Assembly: GCA_000719105.1 (NCBI GenBank)
Contig: JODX01000007.1
Coordinates: forward strand, 1 to 64,000
DNA: 64,000 nucleotides
Source of the DNA: Streptomyces sclerotialus
GTDB lineage: Bacteria; Actinomycetota; Actinomycetes; Streptomycetales; Streptomycetaceae
Direction of reading: 5' to 3'
The position numbers were made by a program, and so were the translations under genes. Each line of letters opens with the position of its first letter. Position 1 is the stretch's first letter. The notes below the pieces were generated by a model. The model was not told where the DNA came from. It ran no database searches and was given only the letters and a program-made list of their open reading frames with translations. Shown here piece after piece: positions 32,817 to 42,362 of this stretch.

Positions 32817-33638
32817 CCGACCTGGGGGAGGCCGTCGGCCGGGGTCGTCCGCCGGACCGCCGTCCGGGCACAGGATGGCCCGCTCCAGCGCCTGCAGCTC
32901 CCGCCCCGGCCGGAGGCCGAGTTCGTCCGCCAGCCGGTTCCGCGCCCTCCGGTAGGACACCAGCGCCTCCGCCCGCCGCCCCGACCGGTGGAGCGCCGTC
33001 ATCAGATAGCCGGTCAGCCGCTCGTTCAGCGGATACTCGCCGACCAGACCGGTCAGCTCGGGCACCAGAGCCCGGTGCCGGCCCAGGCGCAGCTCCAGCT
33101 CGATCCGCTGCTCGGCCACCGCCATGCGTTCCTCGTCCAGCTGCGCTGCCGCGCTGCGCGTCGCCTCGCCCTCGAGACCGGAGAGGGCGGGCCCGCGCCA
33201 GAGGGAGAGCGCGGTGCGGTACAGCTCGGCCGCCTCGGCCGGGTCCCCCCGCGCCTCGGCCCGCTCCGCGGCCGCCACCTCCCGCCGGAACACCTTCAGA
33301 TCCACGTCGCCGGGCCCGGTGTGCAGGACATAGCCGTGCGGCCGGGTCTCGATCCCGAGGTCGTCCTGCCCGGACTCGGCCAGCCTGTGCCGCAACCGTG
33401 AGATGCAGATGTGGACCTGGCCCCGGGCGGTGGAGGGCGGCTGCTCACCCCAGACCGCGTCGATCAGCCGCGCGATGGTCACCACGCAGTCGGCGTTGAG
33501 CAGCAGGGTGGCGAGCACCAGCTTCTGCCGCTCCGCCCGCAGCGGCAGCGCACCGGCTGCCGGTCCGATCTCCAGTGGCCCCAGAATACGGAAGAACGGC
33601 GGGTCGTCGCGGCCCGGACGGGGGGCGGGGATGCGCAT
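32796..33638 (-). CDS. SARP-family transcriptional activator 2
   Basis: 280 aa. ATG 33638 with GGGAGGAGG upstream. It has a winged-helix domain (FFRILGPLEIGP, LIDAVWGEQPPSTARGQVHICISRLR region, RPHGYVL) and an activation domain (FRREVAAAERA to LADELGLRPGRELQALERAIL). It has no ATPase domain. It faces the cluster from its right edge and converges with the FabF gene. Either SARP could bind the 11-bp heptamer sites. Two SARPs in one cluster suggest a cascade or control of separate promoter sets. Confidence 0.9.
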   Translation of the reverse strand: MRIPAPRPGRDDPPFFRILGPLEIGPAAGALPLRAERQKLVLATLLLNADCVVTIARLIDAVWGEQPPSTARGQVHICISRLRHRLAESGQDDLGIETRPHGYVLHTGPGDVDLKVFRREVAAAERAEARGDPAEAAELYRTALSLWRGPALSGLEGEATRSAAAQLDEERMAVAEQRIELELRLGRHRALVPELTGLVGEYPLNERLTGYLMTALHRSGRRAEALVSYRRARNRLADELGLRPGRELQALERAILCPDGGPADDPGRRPPPGRDGPRRA

Positions 33639-33691
33639 GGGCCTCCTCCCTGGCAGCAGAGCGCACGGGACCGTGATGCACGGACTGCCGC

Positions 33692-33721
33692 ACAGTAGAC
33701 CGTTCGCTCATTACCGCTCAA
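33692..33721 (-). promoter_or_regulatory. Candidate promoter of SARP2
   Basis: On the minus strand: TTGAGC (33721-33716), 18-base spacer, TACTGT (33697-33692), about 55 bases before the ATG. This fits the HrdB-type -35/-10 pattern. Confidence 0.5.
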
Positions 33722-34312
33722 GGCGGTCGTTTCGGCGCGGAAGGGGTTGCGCCGCACCTGCCGGCCGTGGTGTGGCGCCCTCCGCGCCCCTACCTCCGGT
33801 CTGTGCGGTCCAGGAGCCGGGCCGTGTCTGCCGGCGACGACGTTCGTGCAGGTCAGGCAGAGGGCCACCCGGGTGGATACGCCGTGCAGGTGGACCTCCA
33901 TGTGGACCTCCATCACCACGGCGAACAGTGCCTGGCCGCTGCGTCGGTGCCGTCCCGGCAGGGAGGGGAAGAGGAAAGGGAGGCACGCCCCGGCCCGCAG
34001 CTCGGAGTCCGCCGGTTCGATGTCGCCGGCCACGGCGGTCGACAGGTCGACAGCCGGTCGCGGTGCACGTTGCGCCAGGCGGTGCGCCGCTCGGTCCGCC
34101 GATGCGGCGCGGCCCCGACGACCGCGGTGGCCTCCGCATCGATCAACGCACACCGCCTGCAGAGCCCGGCGGACCGCCGCCGACGCCGGCGGTCCGTCGC
34201 CGGCCCGGCCGGGCCGGCGACGGACGGACGAACTCCCACGCGCTGGCGGTCAGTTCATGGCGACGAGCCATCCGGCCATGATGCAAGGGTCGGCTCCACT
34301 TGACGGCACCGC
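33722..34312. other. 590-bp region with no convincing gene
   Basis: Open frames occur on both strands but lack ribosome sites and recognisable domains. A short duplicated GTGGACCTCCAT (33890-33912) is the only local structure I see. Confidence 0.45.
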
Positions 34313-34375
34313 CTAGAAGAACCCGAGCTTCTTGGGGGAGTAGCTGCAAAGGAGGTTCTTCGTCTGCTGGTCGTA
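34313..34375 (-). pseudogene. Remnant of an aldehyde dehydrogenase 3' end
   Basis: On the minus strand the last 20 codons read YDQQTKNLLCSYSPKKLGFF-stop. This is almost the same as the C-terminus of the full ALDH at 39310 ([19 protein letters not shown]). Similarity ends abruptly upstream (SEAFPL...), so only a tail is left. At DNA level the two tails share roughly three-quarters of bases, too diverged for a fresh duplication. Confidence 0.8.
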
Positions 34376-35059
34376 CAGCGGGAATGCCTCGCTGACCTGG
34401 GTAAATAGCAGACATGTCCGGCTCGTTGGAGTCGTTCGCCCGGGAATGGTCCGGATCTTGTCTGCCCGGGGCAACCGTCCGGTGGCACCGGCGGGCCCTG
34501 GCCGTAGCCGCAGACCGTGGCCGGGCGCAGGCCTCGTGGCTCCGAGAGCCGGCGAACCGCGAAGCCCCACCGAGACCCGACCCGACGGGGTTTCCGGCCG
34601 GAGCCGTGAGATGACGGGGTGTGCCGGCTCTGCGATCGCACCCCTGCATGAGGGATCCCTGAGGCGAGGAGGCCACGACGGAGTGCAGTGGTCGGCAGGA
34701 GCGCGCGGTGACGACGTGCGCCGTTCGGTCGGCGCGTATGAGACGGCACGGGAATTGTCGCGGCGAACAAGGTCCGGCCTTCCGACCGCGAGGACCCGAG
34801 TGCTTCAGAGGCATCCTCCTCGCTTCCCCGTCTGCTGAGACACGAGCTCGGGCCTGTGCGTCGCTCCTCGACGACGGGGGTTGCAGTGCTTCCGGTGGAT
34901 CGCCAGGTGCACCGGTCCCATGTCGGCTTCGCGGATCTCACCGGGCAGCCGTGATCGCTGTTGACGCCACCGCTCACCGGTACCGCACCACCGCGCCCGA
35001 GGACGCCGAGGGCGTCGCCGTACGCTCCGCAGCGTGAGGTCCGTCGGCGCGTACCCGCG
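34376..35059. other. 680-bp region with no convincing gene
   Basis: Nothing beyond the ALDH remnant at its left edge is recognisable. Frames present have no start signals or domain content. Confidence 0.45.
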
Positions 35060-35785
35060 TCAGACGTCCGCGTCCCGGGCGAGCCGCTGTACCCGCTCGA
35101 CGTCGGGCAGGCCCGTGCCCCGGCCGGTCCGGGTCGGCGTCGGGTCCTCGGCGGCGTTCGCCGGGTCGACCAGCCTGCGCAGGCCGGTGCGGAGGAGCGC
35201 GCCGTCGACGGAGGCCACGCCGCTGAGCGCGAGCACCGACACGCCCTGGTCGAGTGCGGCCATGAGCTGCGCGACCTCGTCGACCGGGAGGTTCTCACCG
35301 GTCGGCCGGCTCTCGGCCGCGATCCGCCCGTAGGCGTCGATCATGATCTGCACACGGGCGCGCAGCTGTTCGCCGAGCACCGCGTCGCGGGCGGCGGTCG
35401 CGATGAACTCCAGCATCGCCAGGCCGAAGCCGCGCACCAGCATCGCGGCCTCCTCGGCGGGGGCGACACCGGAGTCCGCGCCGATGGCGCCACCCGCGTC
35501 CGGAACGGCGAACGGGTCCCAGTCCTCGCCCCGCAGCGTCTGCAGGTTGCGGTCCATCGCGGCCAGGAACAGCTCGGCCTTGCCCCCGAAGTTCGAGTAG
35601 ACCGCCCCCTTTGAGAACCCCGCCTCGCCGGCGATTCCCTCCAGGCTCGCCCCGTGGTAGCCGTCCCGGGCGAACGCCATCAGCGCCGCCACGGTCAAAG
35701 CGTCGCGCGTCTCGCGCTTCTGTTCCGCACGGCTGCGGCGTATCCGGGGCGCGGTCGGCGTGAGGCGTTGGTCCATGACCGGCAT
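35060..35785 (-). CDS. TetR-family repressor
   Basis: 241 aa (ATG 35785, or ATG 35776). The N-terminal helix-turn-helix is typical: ALTVAALMAFARDGYHGASLEGIAGEAGFSKGAVYSNFGGKAELF-like, with KGAVYSNFGGK as the recognition helix region. The C-terminal ligand domain is not specific. It is divergent from the ABC transporter genes with about 110 bp between. Two CCGACAG copies (35799-35805 and 35833-35839) in that gap, the second within ATACCGACAGTAT, may be its operator. It probably represses the transporter until a drug is present. Confidence 0.88.
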   Translation of the reverse strand: MPVMDQRLTPTAPRIRRSRAEQKRETRDALTVAALMAFARDGYHGASLEGIAGEAGFSKGAVYSNFGGKAELFLAAMDRNLQTLRGEDWDPFAVPDAGGAIGADSGVAPAEEAAMLVRGFGLAMLEFIATAARDAVLGEQLRARVQIMIDAYGRIAAESRPTGENLPVDEVAQLMAALDQGVSVLALSGVASVDGALLRTGLRRLVDPANAAEDPTPTRTGRGTGLPDVERVQRLARDADV

Positions 35786-35894
35786 CGTAGTTGACGTGCC
35801 GACAGAATCCCGATACCAATGGCATTCACATACCGACAGTATTTGAATTCCACGGGTACCTCAGTGATGAGCCGGGGTGGTGGGAGGAGCGCTG

Positions 35895-36926
35895 ATGAGC
35901 GACGTGGTGTTGGAGGTCGAGAACCTCACCAGGAGATTCGGACCGGTCATCGCCAACGACGGGGTCGATCTGCGGGTAAGGGCCGGTGAAGTGGTCGGCC
36001 TGCTCGGGCACAACGGCGCCGGCAAGACCACGCTGGTCTCGCAGATCGTGGGTCTGCTCAAGCCCGACGCGGGGGCGATCCGGGTGGCCGGGGTGGACGC
36101 TGTCGCGGATCCGGCGACGGCCCGCCGCTGTGTGGCGCTCCAGACCCAGTCGCAGGCGCCGATGGACGGCCTGACCCCCAGAACGGCGATCGAGGTCGCG
36201 GGCCGGCTGCGCGGCATGTCCAAGGCGGCCGTCGCGGCGGCGGCGCGCACGCTCGCCGAGGACCTGGACCTCCACGAGTGGCTCGACCGCCGAGCCCTGC
36301 CGGACGGACGTGGTCTGTCCGGCGGTGTGCGCAGGCTGACCGCGTTCGCCATGGCCGCGGTCGCGCCGGTGCCGCTGATCGTCCTCGACGAGCCCACCAA
36401 CGACGTCGACGCGGCCCGCCGACGGCGCTTGTGGGACATCGTGCGCCGCCTGGGCGACGAAGGCGCGGGCGTGCTGCTCGTGACCCACAACGTCGTCGAG
36501 GCCGAGCGTGTGGTGGACGAACTCGTGGTGCTCGACCACGGCAAGGTCGTCGCCGCAGGGTCACCGAGCCGGCTGCGCGGGACCGGTGACCACGCCCTGC
36601 GGCTCGAACTCTGGCTGCATCCCGACGGGGCCGACCCCTCGGATCCCTCGGGCGCGCTGCCGATTCCCGTCGCCCGCCGCGTCCGCGTCGGCAGGCGGGT
36701 GCTGCTCACCCTCGGCTCGGCCGATGCCGAGGCCGCCGTCGCCTGGGCCGCGACGCTCCGCGAGAGCCGCCGCATCGAGGAGTACACGCTGGGCCCCGCC
36801 ACCCTCGAGGACGTCTACCTCGCCGTGACCGCCGAAGCCGCCGCCGGAGCCACGACCGCCGGAGCCACGACCGCCGCAGCCGCCACGGACGCGGCCGACA
36901 TCCCGGAGAGGACCGCCCGTGTCTGA
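35895..36926 (+). CDS. ABC transporter ATP-binding protein (drug-export type)
   Basis: 343 aa. ATG 35895 follows GGGAGGAG. Walker A GHNGAGKTT, a Q-loop region LQTQSQAP, a degenerate signature LSGGVRR, Walker B LIVLDEP and the H-loop THN are all present. The C-terminal 90 residues resemble the DrrA-type extension and end in an alanine/threonine-rich tail. It overlaps the permease start by 8 bases. Its place between the cluster and the PPTase makes export of the azoxy product or self-resistance possible, but unproven. Confidence 0.88.
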   Translation: MSDVVLEVENLTRRFGPVIANDGVDLRVRAGEVVGLLGHNGAGKTTLVSQIVGLLKPDAGAIRVAGVDAVADPATARRCVALQTQSQAPMDGLTPRTAIEVAGRLRGMSKAAVAAAARTLAEDLDLHEWLDRRALPDGRGLSGGVRRLTAFAMAAVAPVPLIVLDEPTNDVDAARRRRLWDIVRRLGDEGAGVLLVTHNVVEAERVVDELVVLDHGKVVAAGSPSRLRGTGDHALRLELWLHPDGADPSDPSGALPIPVARRVRVGRRVLLTLGSADAEAAVAWAATLRESRRIEEYTLGPATLEDVYLAVTAEAAAGATTAGATTAAAATDAADIPERTARV

Positions 36927-37716
36927 GGCAACCGTCGTCGCGACGCCCACCCGTGTGCCCCGCGCGGTCCCGCCGCGCACCGGTCTGTGGACGACCTACG
37001 CGACCCTGCTGCGCTGGACCATGGCCCAGATCGGCGCGATCCTGCCGCTGATCATCCTGATCCAGGCGCTGCTCGCCGCCGGCATCATCGTGGGCTTCGG
37101 GTTCCTGATCGGGGACGTCAACAGCCCCGCCGCCCAGTTCCTGTCCACGGGCACCCCGACCGTGCTGCTGATGGTCATCGGCCTGGTCATGGTCCCCCAG
37201 GGGGTGGCGCAGGCCCGCACCAGCGGCACCTTCACCTACCAGCGCGCGCTGCCGGTGCCGCGCCCGCTGCTGCTGCTAGCCGATCTCACGGTGTGGCTGG
37301 TGGTCGCCCTCCCGGGCATCCCCGTGGCGGTGTTCGTGGCCTGGTTGCGCTACGACCTGAGCTACTCCTTCGACTGGCCGCTCCTGGTGGCCGCGTCCGT
37401 GCTGACCGCGGTGGTGGCGACGGCCGTCGGCTACGCGGTGGCCGTGCTCCTGCCGCCGCTGCTCGCCCAGCTCGCCAGCCAGGTCCTCGTGTTCTTCGTG
37501 ATGCTGTTCTCGCCGATCACGTTCCCGGAGAGCCAGTTGCCGGACTGGTTCAGGGCGGTCCACGACGTGCTGCCGTTCCGGCCGGCCGCAGACCTGCTGC
37601 GCGCCGGACTGGTCTCGGGTGGCCAGGGGGCGAACTGGCAGGACCTCGCCGTGCTGACGGTGTGGTGCCTGCTGGGCCTCACGATCAGCGTGCGGGCGCT
37701 GGTCCGCCGGTCCTGA
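36919..37716 (+). CDS. ABC-2 type permease
   Basis: 265 aa from GTG 36919, overlapping the ATPase gene. It has six hydrophobic segments: about 37-62, 74-92, 113-135, 145-168, 175-200 and 237-258. FSPITFPESQLPDWFRAVHDVLPFRPAADLLR is the classic ABC-2 loop before the last helix. It forms the membrane half of the exporter with the preceding ATPase. Confidence 0.88.
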   Translation: MSEATVVATPTRVPRAVPPRTGLWTTYATLLRWTMAQIGAILPLIILIQALLAAGIIVGFGFLIGDVNSPAAQFLSTGTPTVLLMVIGLVMVPQGVAQARTSGTFTYQRALPVPRPLLLLADLTVWLVVALPGIPVAVFVAWLRYDLSYSFDWPLLVAASVLTAVVATAVGYAVAVLLPPLLAQLASQVLVFFVMLFSPITFPESQLPDWFRAVHDVLPFRPAADLLRAGLVSGGQGANWQDLAVLTVWCLLGLTISVRALVRRS

Positions 37717-37849
37717 ACCGGCGGGGACGGACGGTGCGCGGCGGCCGGGGAAGGGGCGAAAGCATCCCTGGCCGCCGCGAGAGCTGCAGAACCCGATGTC
37801 ACAGCGGATGTTGCTTTGTCATCGCTATAACTCCCCTTTGGCTCCCCTT

Positions 37850-38197
37850 TACTTGGAGGTGCTGCGGGACGGCGGCTTCGTGAAGTACCTCGCGCCCGTC
37901 ATCGAGGCGGACCTGCGGCTGATGGGCGGGTACGAGGACACCGCCCGGGAGAAGCTGCGGTGCCCGATCGTGCTCATGCAGGGCCGTGAGGACACGGTCA
38001 CCTCCGGCCCATGGGCGGACTACACGGACGGTTCGTTCGAGGTGTTCGAGTACGACGGCGGGCACTTCTTCCACGACGAGCACCGGGCTTCGATGGCCGC
38101 GCTGATGGAGTCGAGGATCCAGCGGCGTTGGCAGCAGAGGCAGGCGTCGTCCGACGCGTCCGGTCGCCCCACGGAGCTGACACACGAGCGAGGGTGA
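37850..38197 (+). pseudogene. 5'-truncated type II thioesterase fragment
   Basis: Only the C-terminal 115 or so residues of a type II thioesterase are recognisable: FVKYLAPVIEADLRLMGGYED, CPIVLMQGREDTVTS and DGGHFFHDEHRASMAALME. These carry the late Asp and His but not the nucleophile Ser region. An open frame from ATG 37796 supplies about 18 unrelated residues. It is probably a deletion remnant. It is 4 bases upstream of the PPTase start, so it may still affect that gene's translation. Confidence 0.75.
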
Positions 38198-38201
38198 GGC
38201 G

Positions 38202-38876
38202 GTGTCCACGGTCCTGGTCTTCGACGTCGACCGGCTCTCGGAGGCTGACACGGACCGCTTGTACCGGGCCGTGCCGGCGGAGCGGCGGGCCCGCGCGGAC
38301 ATGATCGACTTCCCGGCGGAACGAAGACGGTGCCTGGCGGTGGGGGCGCTGCTGCGCTACGCGCTGCTCGCGCGTCACGGTCTGGCGCCGAGCGACCTGG
38401 ACACGGCGCGGGACGCGTTCGGCAAGCCGTATCTCGTGCGCGTCCCCGGGCTGCACTTCAGCCTCTCGCACGCGGGGAGGTGGGTGGCCTGCGCGACGAG
38501 CGACACGGAGATCGGCGTGGACATCGAGCACACCGCCGTCGGCGCCGTCGACATCTCCCACCGCTTCGCCCCGGACGAGCACGCCTACGTCGCCGCCGCG
38601 CCCGCCGACCGACGGGCCCGGCGGCTGGTGCGGATCTGGACCCTCAAGGAGAGCTATGTGAAGTACCTGGGACGGGGCCTGGACATCCCGATGGACTCCT
38701 TCAGCGTGTCGGCCCCGGACCGGCGTCCCCGGGTCCTGCGGGGCGCGCTCGACGCCAGGCCCCGACTGAAGCAGGTGGCGCACGGGGACGACTACTGGCT
38801 CGCCGAGTGCTGCCGGGACGACAGCGGTATCTCCGTCGTGGAGCCCACCCGGAAAGACCTCCTCGCCGTGTGCTGA
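38202..38876 (+). CDS. Sfp-type 4'-phosphopantetheinyl transferase
   Basis: 224 aa from GTG 38202. The three family motifs are present: FGKPYL with FSLSHAGRWVACA, GVDIEHT (metal-binding Asp/Glu), and WTLKESYVKYLGRGL. It converts apo carrier proteins to holo form using CoA. It is the only such gene in the window and could serve the PKS ACP and both discrete ACPs. It probably came with a now-truncated thioesterase neighbour. Confidence 0.92.
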   Translation: MSTVLVFDVDRLSEADTDRLYRAVPAERRARADMIDFPAERRRCLAVGALLRYALLARHGLAPSDLDTARDAFGKPYLVRVPGLHFSLSHAGRWVACATSDTEIGVDIEHTAVGAVDISHRFAPDEHAYVAAAPADRRARRLVRIWTLKESYVKYLGRGLDIPMDSFSVSAPDRRPRVLRGALDARPRLKQVAHGDDYWLAECCRDDSGISVVEPTRKDLLAVC

Positions 38877-39309
38877 CAGCCGGATCGAGGCCGGCCGGCA
38901 ACCGTCTCGAGCCGGGCACGTCTGTTCGGGAGAGGGAAGCTCGGCGCGCCCACGTGAGGGCGCGCGACAGGCCTCACGGCCGAGCGTCGCCGAGCAGGTG
39001 CGTGAACGGAGCGCCATGTCGCGAACGTCGTCGACGGGCGGTTCGATGCCCAAGACCTGCAGTGCTCACGAGAGGGGTGTGGTCCGCACGGTCGAAGAAC
39101 CCGATGCGGACCAGGCCGAGCCCGGGCGATTGCGGTCCGCGGCGACGCCTCCGCGCGCAGTCCGTCCCGATCGGGGCATCCGCACCCGCCGGACGCCCGC
39201 CCGGCGACGAACTGTCGCTGACCCGTGGTCGCCCGGGAGCGTCGTTCGGCCCGCGGTTGGCCCGGTTGCCCGGAACGCGACGATGCCTCCAGGCAACCGA
39301 CCTCAGGTT
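38877..39309. other. 430-bp gap without a convincing gene
   Basis: It lies between the PPTase stop and the convergent ALDH 3' end. I see no domain-bearing frame and no strong hairpin. Confidence 0.45.
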
Positions 39310-40833
39310 CTAGAAGAAGCCAAGTTTCCGTGGGCTGTAGGAACAAAGGATGTTCTTCGTCTGCTGGTAGTGCTCCAGCATCATCTTGTGGGTCTCGCGC
39401 CCGATGCCCGACCCCTTGTAGCCGCCGAACGCCGCGTGGGCCGGGTAGGCGTGGTAGCAGTTCGTCCAGACGCGGCCCGCCTGGATGGCGCGGCCCGCGC
39501 GGTAGGCGGTGTTGACGTCGCGGGTCCAGACACCTGCCCCGAGGCCGTACAGCGTGTCGTTGGCGATCTTGATGGCGTCGTCGAAGTCCTGGAACGACGT
39601 CACGGACACCACCGGCCCGAAGATCTCCTCCTGGAAGATCCGCATCCGGTTGTCGCCCTCGAAGATGGTGGGCTGGACGTAGTAGCCGCCCTTCAGCTCG
39701 CCCTCGTGCTCGATGCGTTCACCGCCGGTGAGGACCCTGGCGCCCTCCTGCCGGCCGATGTCGAGGTAGGAGAGAATCTTCTCCAGCTGGTCGTTGGAGG
39801 CCTGCGCGCCGATCATCGTGTCCGTGTCCAGCGGATGCCCGGTCTTGATCTGCTCGGTGCGGGCGACCGCGGCCGCCATGAAGTCGGCGTAGTTGCCGTG
39901 CTGGACGAGCGCCCGGGACGGGCAGGTGCACACCTCGCCCTGGTTGAGCGCGAACATCGTGAAGCCCTCGAGCGCCTTGTCGCGGAAGTCGTCGTCCGCC
40001 GACCAGACATCGTCGAAGAAGATGTTCGGTGACTTGCCGCCGAGTTCGAGCGTGACCGGGGTGATGTTCTCGGAGGCGTACTGCATGATCAGGCGCCCGG
40101 TCGTGGTCTCGCCCGTGAACGCCACCTTCGCCACGCGGGGCGAGGACGCGAGCGGCTTGCCCGCCTCCACGCCGAAGCCGTTGACGATGTTCAGCACGCC
40201 CGGCGGGAGCAGGTCGGCGACCAGGCTCAGCCAGTAGTGGATCGACGCCGGGGTCTGCTCGGCGGGCTTGAGGACGACGGTGTTGCCCGCCGCGAGGGCC
40301 GGTGCCAGCTTCCAGGTGGCCATAAGGATCGGGAAGTTCCACGGGATGATCTGCGCGACCACCCCGAGCGGCTCGTGGAAGTGGTACGCCACCGTGTCGT
40401 CGTCGAGCTCCGCGAGCGAACCCTCCTGGGCGCGGATCGCCCCCGCGAAGTAACGGAAGTGGTCGATGGCGAGGGGGATGTCGGCGGCGAGGGTCTCGCG
40501 GACCGGCTTGCCGTTCTCCCAGCTCTCGGCGACCGCCAGTGCCTCCAGGTTCGCCTCCATCCGGTCGGCGATCTTCCGCAGGATGTCGGAGCGTTCGGTG
40601 ACGGAGGTACGGCCCCAGCCCGGCGCCGCCGCGTGTGCCGCGTCCAGTGCGCGCTCCACGTCCTCGGCGGTGCCCCGCGCGATCTCCGTGAAGGGCTGCC
40701 CGTTGACCGGACTCGGGTTCTCGAAGTACTGCCCGCCGGCCGGCGGCACGTACGCACCGCCGATGAAGTGGTCGTAGCGCGCCTCGTACGAGACGATCGC
40801 GCCGTCGGTACCGGGCGCCGCGTAACGCGTCAT
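39310..40833 (-). CDS. NAD-dependent acetaldehyde-type aldehyde dehydrogenase (ExaC/AldA-like)
   Basis: 507 aa. It is a full-length [37 protein letters not shown], catalytic Glu in LELGGKSPN, catalytic Cys in [11 protein letters not shown], and the C-terminus [19 protein letters not shown]. This subfamily oxidises acetaldehyde or chloroacetaldehyde after alcohol dehydrogenase. The gene just upstream (40890) encodes a GAF-type activator like those that switch on such dehydrogenases. It is unrelated to the ALDH-fold protein at 16972. Confidence 0.92.
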   Translation of the reverse strand: MTRYAAPGTDGAIVSYEARYDHFIGGAYVPPAGGQYFENPSPVNGQPFTEIARGTAEDVERALDAAHAAAPGWGRTSVTERSDILRKIADRMEANLEALAVAESWENGKPVRETLAADIPLAIDHFRYFAGAIRAQEGSLAELDDDTVAYHFHEPLGVVAQIIPWNFPILMATWKLAPALAAGNTVVLKPAEQTPASIHYWLSLVADLLPPGVLNIVNGFGVEAGKPLASSPRVAKVAFTGETTTGRLIMQYASENITPVTLELGGKSPNIFFDDVWSADDDFRDKALEGFTMFALNQGEVCTCPSRALVQHGNYADFMAAAVARTEQIKTGHPLDTDTMIGAQASNDQLEKILSYLDIGRQEGARVLTGGERIEHEGELKGGYYVQPTIFEGDNRMRIFQEEIFGPVVSVTSFQDFDDAIKIANDTLYGLGAGVWTRDVNTAYRAGRAIQAGRVWTNCYHAYPAHAAFGGYKGSGIGRETHKMMLEHYQQTKNILCSYSPRKLGFF

Positions 40834-40889
40834 GTGTGCCTGCCTCCCGAGAACACGCTGCCCGCCGTTGGACAGCTCTCGGCGTGAGG

Positions 40890-42257
40890 CTAGGAGGGGC
40901 GACGTTGCGAGGACGTTGCGCCTGCCGGGCAGGATGACGGTACCGGTCCGGGGCGCGGTGCCGGGCCTGCCGGGTGAGCCGGGCGTGCCGTACGCGTCGC
41001 CCAGCCCGCCGGAGCCGACAGTTCCGACTCCAGCTCCGCCAGGCGCGAACGCACCGCCGCCGTCGGCCGTACCGCCGCCAGGGCCCGCCAGATGTCGAGG
41101 TCGTCCTCACCCCAGGGCGCGTGGGCCCAGTCCGCCAGCAGATCCGGGTCGCGCCGGGAGATGAGCGCCGACCGCAGCGCGTCGGCGAGCCGGTGCCGCA
41201 GCCGGGCGACCGCCGGAGCCTGCGAACCGGGCAGCAGCGGACCGCCGTACGCCGTCACCGCCGCCGTGACCGCGCCCGTCCCCAGCCGCCGCTCCACCAC
41301 GGCGACGTCGGACTCCACCGGCACCGTGAGCCGGTACGGCCGCGACGCCAGCAGCCCGGGGCCGAGCAGCCGGCGCAGCCGGGCGAGTTCGGCCCGCAGT
41401 GTCACGGGCGTCACCGACTCGTCCTCGTACAGCGCGCACAACAGCTCGTCGCCGCTCAGCCCCTCCGGATGGCGGGCCAGCAGAACCAGGATCTCGCTGT
41501 GCCGGCGGCTGAGCCGGACCCGGCGGCCGTCCACCAGGAGCCCGGCCTCGTCGCGGCCCAGCGCGGTCAGCTGGAGCGCGTCCTCCGCGGTCGCGGGCGG
41601 TTCGAGCAGCGCGAGCTGCGACTCGGCGGCGCGTGCCACCGCCTGCACGAAGCCGAGGCTGTGCGGATGCGCCAGACCGTCCCCGCCGGTGATGTCGACC
41701 GCTCCCAGCACCAGTCCCGTGCGCGGATCGTGCACCGGTGCCGCCGCGCAGGTCCACGGCTGGACCCGCCGGACGAAGTGCTCGGCCGCGAACACCTGCA
41801 CCGGCCGGTCCACGGCGACCGCCGTACCCGGCGCGTTCGTACCCACCGCGCTCTCCGCCCAGCGGGCTCCCGGCACGAAGTTCATCCGGTCCGCCCGCCG
41901 CCGGGTCGTGGGGTGCCCCTCCACCCACAGCAGCCTGCCCTGGGCGTCGCACACCGCCAGCAGGTGCTCGCCGTCCGCCGCGAACGTGCCCATGAGCTCC
42001 CGTACCAAGGGCATCACCCGGGCCAGCGGATGCTCCGCGCGGTACGTGCCGAGGTCCCCGTCCGTGAGCTCCACCCGGGCGCTGCCGTCCGGACCGACCC
42101 CCGCCCGCGCCGAACGCCGCCACGAGTCGGCCACCACGGAGCGCACGGGCCGCTCCACCGTGCCCCGCTCGGTGAACCTCTCGTGGGCGCGGCGCAGGAC
42201 GCGTACGCGCTCGACGGGATCGGTCCCCGGCTCCAGGGCCACCCACGGATCGGTCAA
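40890..42257 (-). CDS. GAF-domain transcriptional regulator (AcoR-like, no AAA domain)
   Basis: 455 aa from TTG 42257, with GGGAGG 6 bases upstream. A central GAF region ([63 protein letters not shown]) is like that of AcoR. The following [32 protein letters not shown] is a winged-helix DNA-binding part. It lacks the sigma-54 AAA domain, as in actinobacterial relatives. It very likely regulates the adjacent ALDH gene. Confidence 0.85.
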   Translation of the reverse strand: MTDPWVALEPGTDPVERVRVLRRAHERFTERGTVERPVRSVVADSWRRSARAGVGPDGSARVELTDGDLGTYRAEHPLARVMPLVRELMGTFAADGEHLLAVCDAQGRLLWVEGHPTTRRRADRMNFVPGARWAESAVGTNAPGTAVAVDRPVQVFAAEHFVRRVQPWTCAAAPVHDPRTGLVLGAVDITGGDGLAHPHSLGFVQAVARAAESQLALLEPPATAEDALQLTALGRDEAGLLVDGRRVRLSRRHSEILVLLARHPEGLSGDELLCALYEDESVTPVTLRAELARLRRLLGPGLLASRPYRLTVPVESDVAVVERRLGTGAVTAAVTAYGGPLLPGSQAPAVARLRHRLADALRSALISRRDPDLLADWAHAPWGEDDLDIWRALAAVRPTAAVRSRLAELESELSAPAGWATRTARPAHPAGPAPRPGPVPSSCPAGATSSQRRPS

Positions 42258-42362
42258 CTCGGCCTCCCGGGAAGGTGATGCGGCTCACTCCCATCGTCAC
42301 GCCCCCCACGGGGGCGGACAAGGCGGGCGCGGCCACGCCGTTCCTTACGCGGCTGTCCGCCG

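Noticed and set aside
5455..33638. The cluster makes valanimycin itself
   Set aside because: There is no valine decarboxylase or seryl-tRNA synthetase gene, and a full PKS and extra acyl enzymes are present. These point to a longer-chain relative.
33722..34312. A minus-strand reading frame upstream of SARP2
   Set aside because: It has no start signal or known domain, and its composition is not gene-like. It runs in another frame through the SARP2 promoter.
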